Assembly (NCBI GenBank): GCA_947650285.1
Contig: CANTFL010001457.1
Coordinates: 62,001 to 126,000 of the forward strand
DNA length: 64,000 nt
DNA from: Hyaloperonospora brassicae
Lineage: Eukaryota > Oomycota > Peronosporomycetes > Peronosporales > Peronosporaceae
Direction: 5' to 3'
The translations under genes and the position numbers were made by a program. Shown here one piece after another: positions 58,040 through 64,000 of the stretch (positions are counted from its first letter, which is position 1; every line of letters starts with the position of its first letter). Under the pieces are notes generated by a model. That model was not told the origin of the DNA and ran no database searches. It worked only from the letters and a program-made list of their open reading frames with translations.

Positions 58040-59226
58040 CTAGTGATTCTCGTAGAGGTCATCTATGCGTTTAATTGCGAAGGTGAAGTCCGCACCTCCG
58101 GTTTTCTTCTTTGCATTCGTACACCACGCCCTGATGTGTTTGACTTCTCCGCACCTATAGCACGTGCGGTTGTCACGGTCATTCAAGATCCTTCTCGGCC
58201 TTGACGCGACCCTCTCCTTCGGATCCTCTCGTGTTTCAACAGCATTGACCACGTCTGAACCCAAGTTTTTCGCGTAAGACTCAATCTCGACTTGCCATGC
58301 AAACTAAGCCAACTCTTCGTCTTGTCGCAGCGAGTCGGGTCGGTGTATGTCCAGCCTTTACAACATCGTCATCCTCATGATTGGGTCTGCATAGTTGACG
58401 ATGCCTTGCAGGACCAAGTTGTCCATTCCTCCGCACGCATCACTCACGGCCGTCAGATACAGGTAATGGTCCATCCAATTTCTGTGTGAAGTATTTGCTG
58501 CCGTGAAGAGCTTTATAATCTGCGCGGGTGACAACCTGGTGCTGAACGTTTCAAGCATCCTTGTCAATGCGCGGTCCAGAGTCTAGTTTCGTTCCACCAA
58601 GTCTCCACTTGCCGATGGTAGTAGATCTGGGCCTTTCCCCCGAGGTGTTGTCCCAACACATCGACCTTTATGTCTTCCGGCCACCAAAAACCGCATGCGC
58701 GCTCCGCGAACGCGTCTTTCCGGACAAACTCCTTCCCCCATCCGACGAAACCGCTACCAAGTGCCTGGTAGAGCTCCCAACCGTTAAACAGTTGAAGTGC
58801 GAGTTTTCTTTCATTCGCATCCGGCATCCTAAAACCCTGAGGTTCCGCGTTAGCGAAGAACCTATCCGGCATCCCAAGTCCGGGATATGCGTCCGGGTTT
58901 GCTTGTTTCTTAAGGGCGTGCCGGTTCCAGCATCGCTCCCGCCCTGGCAACTCCCCCCGGACCGTAATCACCACGGCTCACACCGACTTTTCCAAAGTCT
59001 TGCTGCCTTGCTTCGACGTCGGTAGGAGACTTCTTAAGTGGGGGGACCATCCAATGGTAGACTAGTCATACCCGCTTCCAGGACCAAACCGAAAAGAGAC
59101 TCTTCATATTTCTTGATGGTCTTGGTGATCTTCTCTCTCCGGGACGACTTCAAGCGATTAATTCGATGTCTTATGTCCCCGAGCATTGACATCATTCGGT
59201 CCATCGCCACAATGAGTGCTGACATT
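58040..59226 (-). pseudogene. Copia4 gag remnant with zinc knuckle
   Basis: Blocks in order: a helical N-terminus (59034-59225, IRHRINRLKSSRREKI), LFNGWELYQALGSGFVGWG and ERACGFWWPEDIKVDVLG (58564-58974), MLETFSTRLSPAQIIKLF and MDHYLYLTAVSDACGG (58358-58567), then CYRCGEVKHIRAWC near 58140, a CCHC zinc knuckle. This matches a gag type common in oomycete Copia relatives. Four frame breaks are visible. Confidence 0.82.
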
Positions 59227-59321
59227 TTTCTTCCAGTTGTTCCCCGTCGGTCATTTTAGGACCTTCGGAAACTCTGGCCGGTTTGGCTCGTCCAGCCGCA
59301 CCAGCCTCGCACTTGATCGTT

Positions 59322-59333
59322 GGGATCATAACT
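59322..59333 (-). other. Copia4 primer binding site
   Basis: The plus strand reads GGGATCATAACT, 10 of 12 bases like the GGGCTCATAACC found in Copia D, and touches the LTR exactly at the boundary given by the target duplication. It points to priming by the anticodon region of initiator tRNA-Met here as well. Confidence 0.7.
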
Positions 59334-59745
59334 TATTGGAAATTGCGTGAGTTGTTTAATGCACTTGTGTGCGAAGAGGTAGAAGTATAAGTGGATGTAT
59401 TAGTGTGTTATCTTCGTTCGCTGACACCATAATATAAACGTGCACTGCAACTTGACCATGACATGATTGCGTCCGTCCTCCTGCTCATCTTTATAAGACG
59501 CCGCCATGTCGCCCAACAGTCATGTCGCCACCTCGTCCCGCCATCTGTTCCGTCACCATCCTGTCACAACACCTGTCTACATCGTGCTCTCGTCGCACCA
59601 TCTGTCACCGGTGTTAGGGCTATTCTCACCATCTGTCAAGGTGTTGGTGTACTCGACCAATCAGGTGTCACTGTCACATGTTCTTGCAGTTGAACCTGTT
59701 GTGACTATGACTGTCAGAAACGTATTTATACTGGCATTTCTAACA
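59334..59745 (-). repeat. Copia4 5' LTR (412 bp)
   Basis: Partner of 54524-54935. The bases next to the PBS differ most between the two (14 of 18). The remainder differs at only a few positions noticed by eye. Confidence 0.92.
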
Positions 59746-59750
59746 CATTC

Positions 59751-60265
59751 GTCGAAGGAGCCCACACGAATTATACGTGCTTTGTGTGCTGATGATAACT
59801 TGGCATTATCTATATTAATAAAGATCCTGCTTTTCTGATGCATCCATAAAGATAACATACAGAGTCAATCAAAAAGCAAAAAATGGTCTAAATATGAGCT
59901 TATTAAATGGCGGAGATGTATTGCAAATCAGCTAGAAAAACATAGCATCAACCATATAGAACGAATTATGATGGACGGAACCCCAGATTTGCGCACATTG
60001 ATGAAAAGTCGTTTCGTTATTTAGCCGTACGCGTGAAAATGACGACAGAATTTGGCCGGGCCCGCAATTGGTGACTTAATGTATTAATCGACGAGAAGAA
60101 GACCCAAAGTCACCACAGATGTAAGAATCTTGCTCAACGGATCGATCGTCAAACGGAGAGAGTTGTCGTGGAGTGGCGATCAAAAATTTGTATGTGATCC
60201 CAACTCTCCACTTAGGTCCCAACGACCGACTAACGAAGAGGTTGCTCCGATTCCATGTTCTTAAT
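59751..60265. other. AT-rich stretch, nothing identified
   Basis: No frame, repeat or motif that I can support. Confidence 0.55.
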
Positions 60266-60269
60266 AGCC

Positions 60270-60790
60270 TTTTTCATCTGTTGTACCCGTTAGTAGAGCG
60301 GATTGCACTCTTCTAGGTGTACTCGTGGCAATGAAATACTTGAACATGTATGCGATGGGGTCGAGGCTCGATCTCGGTGTGGAAATCTTCACACCACGAT
60401 CTGGATCGGCGTGATCTCGTGGAATCTCACACGGGATAACTTGTTTTCTTATAGGGTGCTCAGTATGAGTCCCCCTGATCTGTAAAATATCGTCTTTTCC
60501 CAAATATAGATCTTGATCCGTGATCCTTCTGACCACTTGAGCCCTCTCGCGATCTTAAGTATTTTGCCACAAAGGTTTCTTATAGCTCCCGATCGCATTT
60601 GCAGAAAGTTCTATTATTTAAACGCACCTAACGAAACGATCCAGGCGCGATACTTGTGCAGACGTAGCGTAGTCTGTGACTTCGGGTGGCCAAACAATCC
60701 AGCACGGAATAGACGACGTGTGTCGTTAGAGCAAATTGCAACCCTTTTTTCTCTATTTATAAACTATTAGTCCAAAAGCTTCAATATGCC
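60270..60790 (-). repeat. Decayed GATC-rich Gypsy LTR
   Basis: Blocks in LTR order on the plus strand resemble 30500-31260: TTGTACCCGTTAG, GGAAATCTTCACACCACGA, CTTCTGACCACTTGAGCC, CTCTCGCGATCTT, GGCCAAACAATCCAGCACGG and TTTATAAAC. It is therefore a minus-oriented relic of the Gypsy1/Gypsy2 LTR family. No coding partner. Confidence 0.65.
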
Positions 60791-61400
60791 TCAGCAAGTT
60801 TTCCCAGGGATTACTTCATATTGATTAACGCGCAATACACCTGCCTTGATCTTCGGGAGTCCAATATGTGTTCCTGTCCTACCTATAAAGCTGACGTGAC
60901 TCTTGCCCAAATTAATTCATGCCAAAGTCCTTGGTCGCGTAAATTAATGTATAATTTAAATGAGAGTTCATTCCTCGCAGGACAATCCAGGGACAGAGAC
61001 GGCTCGGACGCGTGGCACCATGAAACATCGAGAGGCCAATATGCAGGGACAGTCTGGAAATGTGCCACGTTGCTTGAGACGGAACGTCAAGCGATCAAGA
61101 TGCTTTGTCATTAGAGACGCGTGGCATACTCCACTGCCGAGAGACCGAAATGTGATCCTGCCGGAGGAGAGGGCCACGCGTCTCGTGTAAAAAAAGTAAA
61201 TCTTACCATGCTTGATGTTCATAAATTTACCCCAACAACCCTATCCTCATATCTAAGACGTCGCATGCCAAGTTTCGCCCCCTAGAGAAGTTAGCAGCGC
61301 TGTACTTGTATGGCACACACCTAATATACTTGTCCGATTGCAATCTCCTTGATGATCGCAGATCATGCAATGTCATTGACACTAGCTTGATCGCGATCGC
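60791..61400. other. Short GC-richer patch in AT-rich sequence
   Basis: No gene. A perfect 12-bp inverted repeat GAGACGCGTGGC / GCCACGCGTCTC at 61114-61125 and 61173-61184 could form a stem. GACGCGTGGC also occurs at 61007-61016. No family recognised. Confidence 0.5.
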
Positions 61401-61403
61401 CTT

Positions 61404-61641
61404 GCTGATCGCGTGTCACATGGTTTGGTATACACTCCTCAGATCGCGATCGCTTCCCTTGGTACACACCAACCTGATCGCGATCACATTGCTGATTACC
61501 AATTACCATCTTGATAGCCTTTCTGATCGCGTATCATGGTGTGGCACACACCTCTCTGATCGCGACCGCTTTTCATAACGCACACCAACCTGATTAAGAT
61601 CAAATATCTGGTCGCCGATCACAATCTCGATCGCCCCTTCA
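61404..61641. repeat. Two degenerate 119-bp tandem units, GATCGC-rich
   Basis: CTGATCGCGTGTCACATGGT at 61404 returns as CTGATCGCGTATCATGGTG at 61523, and later blocks (GATCGCGATCGCTT, ACACACCAAC) keep the same spacing. A weaker copy may precede 61404. It lies just before a Gypsy3-type LTR. Confidence 0.6.
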
Positions 61642-61677
61642 TAGCGTTTAATTTTAGGTATAGTAGTTATTTAATTC

Positions 61678-62650
61678 TGTTTTACAACAGGCTCAACGTG
61701 CAAGCACAACAATCGCCAAGTTAAGTTGGCGACACGGGCTTGTAAGTTCAAAAAAATCCCTACGCGGTTCGACCCTTCGGGGGTTAGTTGTGGCTTTCGC
61801 CTGACTGATTTCTCACAACCAATAACTCCAGAGGCCTGCCTGAGCTCAGCAGTTTCAAAACCTTTTTCTTCCTATGAGTATCACACCAAAGGATGAAAGC
61901 CGACGCTTACACACTTTGACAGGTCACCGGGCGCAGTGTATGTCCGACTATAAGATTTTCGGTACCCTCGGCCGAGGCCCACCGGCTTGTCGTTTGACAA
62001 GACTTTTAACGGTGCCGTCTATTGGGCCACCGGCTCGTCTATGACGACGCTCACAACAGTCCGGTTTGATGAGGCTTGCCGGCTCGTCGAAGACGAGAAT
62101 CCTTCGTTCGCTGGTAGCGAGCTCTGCCCAACCCGGGCTTCCTTAACTCTTCGCGCTACCAGTCGATTCCTCTACAAGCTATGGCTCTCGATTTCGACGA
62201 CAGGCATAAATAATCCCAAGCAGGGACTTTTTTTAAGTGTACGTGTGTCTTGGACTTAGAGAATTCTGCACTGTATTCATTATCTCTTTTCCTCTTCCTG
62301 AACGCGGAGATACTCTTGAGTGGTACCCTTTGTCGCCTCATCGACCCATACATATGCCTAGTGTTTTTAATCACTTTTCATCTCATTCTATTATCTTCTC
62401 GCATCGAGTCTTCACTCGTCGAGGCTGTACTCGTCGAGTCTTTACTCGTCAAGTATCCACCTGTCAAGTCTTCACTCGTCGAGGCTTTACTCGTCGGGTC
62501 TTTACTCAAAAAGTCTTCTCTCGTCGAGTATTATTCGTCGAGCCATGATTGGCCGACGTCGACGCGCTTCGGTTTCTCTCGTCGGGTTCACCCCTTCTAT
62601 AATAAAGTCAAGCGTATGGAATACCTCGTTTGGCAATTCTTAACACCACA
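61678..62650 (+). repeat. Solo LTR of the Gypsy3 family (about 973 bp)
   Basis: Homologous to the inverted LTR at 37301-38154 over nearly its length. It starts TGTTTTACAACAG and ends AACACCACA. No gag-pol lies on either side, so it is probably a solo LTR left by LTR-LTR recombination. Flanks AATTC and CGTTC do not form a clear target duplication. Confidence 0.75.
62410..62544. repeat. 15-bp minisatellite inside the solo LTR (9 units)
   Basis: Nine consecutive 15-bp units close to CTTTACTCGTCGAGT run without gaps. The other LTR copy (37301-38154) has only scattered CTCGTCG motifs in the matching place, so the array grew in this copy or shrank in the other. Confidence 0.8.
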
Positions 62651-64000
62651 CGTTCCTGATCGCCTGATCGTCAATGTAATCATCCCCTTGATCGTGGTAA
62701 TATCTCCTTGACTCTTAACCTTCGTAAGTCGAACTTAAACTTGATGCCGCAAGTCCCATCCTTTCTAATATAATATTAAGTTTTGTCTAACCGTTTGGTG
62801 GACGTGATTCGATCAGGTGTGGTCCCAGCGCTGCTAACCGTTTGCTAATTCGAAAATAATTGGACCACAATCTGCTTTCGAATGGCGAATAGCATTGGGA
62901 GCGTACCATAGAGATAATACCGGTATGGACAGCGTATCCGACTATCTACATGATTTACAAAATTCTGGACTAACAATTGAATGTAGTGTTGGTGATGCTT
63001 TTAAGTATACTGTGTTGCGTCTGTTTTAGTGGAGCCAACCCCAATTCCACGACGGGAAATGTTGTTTACTGCGACGATTAAATTTTCGATAGGAAGCCTT
63101 TTAAACAATCAAAGGTGACAATATAATCGAGATAATCTGGGCCCATTGACATGTGCACGGGCGTGCAGAATATTATCGGGACCAACATGATTTTAAGAAA
63201 GGTAGGCTTCAACGGTATATATCTACTAGTAAATGAATATTAATGTGCCTAACACCTGGTAATAACATAGCGATAGCACAGTTCTAACATCGTTCAACCA
63301 CAAGTATTATTAGTTGCGTTAAAAAGTGATGCAGCACCAAGTTGAAGTTCTATACTTTCCAACAAAATCACTAGTTGACGACAATTTCACAAAAATTACC
63401 GGCTCAATTAAATTTGAGTATTCTTGTAATATGTTCAGTGTTCATCGATTAGGAATATCAGCAGCTTTTTTAGAAGTACGACTAACGGACCTACCAATAG
63501 TGTTACAAGCTAAGATGTGCGATGTCAAGTGAATTTTTGTGGAAAATACTTCTATCAGAAAGTAAATTTAGCCATCAACTAGGGTCTTTTTGTATGATTC
63601 CACCAGAATGAGATGGATATAGAGCAGCAAGAGTTCATTGTATGTGTAAAATCGCTACTACTTGCCAATCACTTTCGAACTATTTTCGTTAAATTATCGT
63701 TCCTGGCTTTTACAACTCAGTTATAGATTGCTCCACTTCTTCACCGTCGATTAGCGCAAGATCATTTTGTAATTAGTAATCGTTTCGTTCTTTATTTTTA
63801 TTTGATGAATCAAATTATTAGGCTTGGTGAGATATTGTGAGGGTTCGATTAATGACGCTGTCCGCTATTGCGGGTGCTCTAATTTTCAAACCAATGACAC
63901 TTTGTAGACCACAGACTGCCTCTCGTTACATAGATTCGATCCTACTGATATATATCAAGTTGATTTGGTCATCTTATGTTATAAAGTGGGATTTCAAATC
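62651..64000. other. AT-rich stretch, nothing identified
   Basis: Only a 68-codon frame (63326-63532) with no motif. No repeat or RNA gene noticed. Confidence 0.6.

Larger units (their letters stand above)
54519..59750 (-). mobile_element. Decayed complete Ty1/Copia element Copia4
   Basis: Two 412-bp LTRs (54524-54935 and 59334-59745) flank 4398 bp of internal sequence. The 5-bp target duplication CATTC is perfect at 54519-54523 and 59746-59750. The PBS touches the right LTR and the coding parts are in Copia order on the minus strand. All reading frames are broken, so it is inactive. Sequence and gag family differ from the array Copia. Confidence 0.93.

Noticed and set aside
59034..59259. 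Plus-strand frame opposite Copia4 gag
   Set aside because: The minus strand holds gag blocks in order with the PBS and LTR, so this is a shadow frame.
61404..61641. CRISPR-like repeat
   Set aside because: Two degenerate direct repeats with no uniform spacers, in a eukaryotic repeat region.
62237..62711. Frames with regular pentapeptide-like repeats
   Set aside because: A 15-bp DNA repeat gives five-residue periodicity in every frame. It lies in an LTR and is not a pentapeptide-repeat protein.

Overview
The window reads as a repeat-packed block of a eukaryotic genome, most likely an oomycete (a Phytophthora or downy-mildew relative). I base this on the retroelement protein families, recognised from memory and not searched. 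I found no host gene, rRNA, tRNA or CRISPR array. Almost everything that can be named is an LTR retrotransposon or the remains of one.

Layout. (1) 1-13589 is a minus-strand Ty1/Copia array of five LTRs and four internal regions, and it runs off the left edge. Only the right-most unit (D, 9243-13310) is intact, with a single 1355-codon gag-pol frame. The other units lack PBS, gag and protease and are frameshifted. (2) 13590-24461 is an old plus-strand Ty3/Gypsy element (Gypsy1). Its gag is cut by Copia LTR5. It then has decayed protease, RT, two RNase H domains, integrase and a chromodomain, a roughly 3-kb 3' segment coding on the opposite strand, and a 1.9-kb 3' LTR. (3) 24462-24632 is a scrap of the same Copia family. 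(4) 24633-32255 is a younger minus-strand Gypsy copy (Gypsy2) with open gag and pol, joined by a probable -1 frameshift site, and a complete 5' LTR. Its pol is cut off at the 3' end inside the second RNase H. A perfect 213-bp inverted copy of its own LTR end lies just outside the LTR (32256-32468).

(5) From 32469 to the right end the sequence is more AT-rich and heavily decayed. It still holds a degraded GATC-rich Gypsy LTR (35.4-36.2 kb), a minus-strand Gypsy element of another lineage (Gypsy3, LTR 37301-38154 and gag-pol remains to about 43.43 kb), a Copia element of another lineage with both 412-bp LTRs and a perfect CATTC target duplication (Copia4, 54519-59750), a second GATC-rich LTR relic (60.27-60.79 kb), a tandem repeat (61.4 kb) and a solo LTR of the Gypsy3 family (61678-62650). 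The stretches 32.5-35.4, 36.2-37.3, 43.4-54.5 and 62.7-64.0 kb gave nothing I can name.

How the parts work together. In each element the LTR drives transcription, gag makes the particle, the PBS and PPT prime the two DNA strands, pol copies RNA into DNA, and integrase inserts it. The least ordinary points are: the antisense coiled-coil ORF at the 3' end of Gypsy1; the dead first RNase H paired with a second, intact-looking one; the G-TTA-AAC-TAG frameshift signal with a nearby stem; a Copia frame whose first ATG is in the PBS and whose stop is in the PPT; and Copia array units whose deletions begin exactly at an LTR edge.
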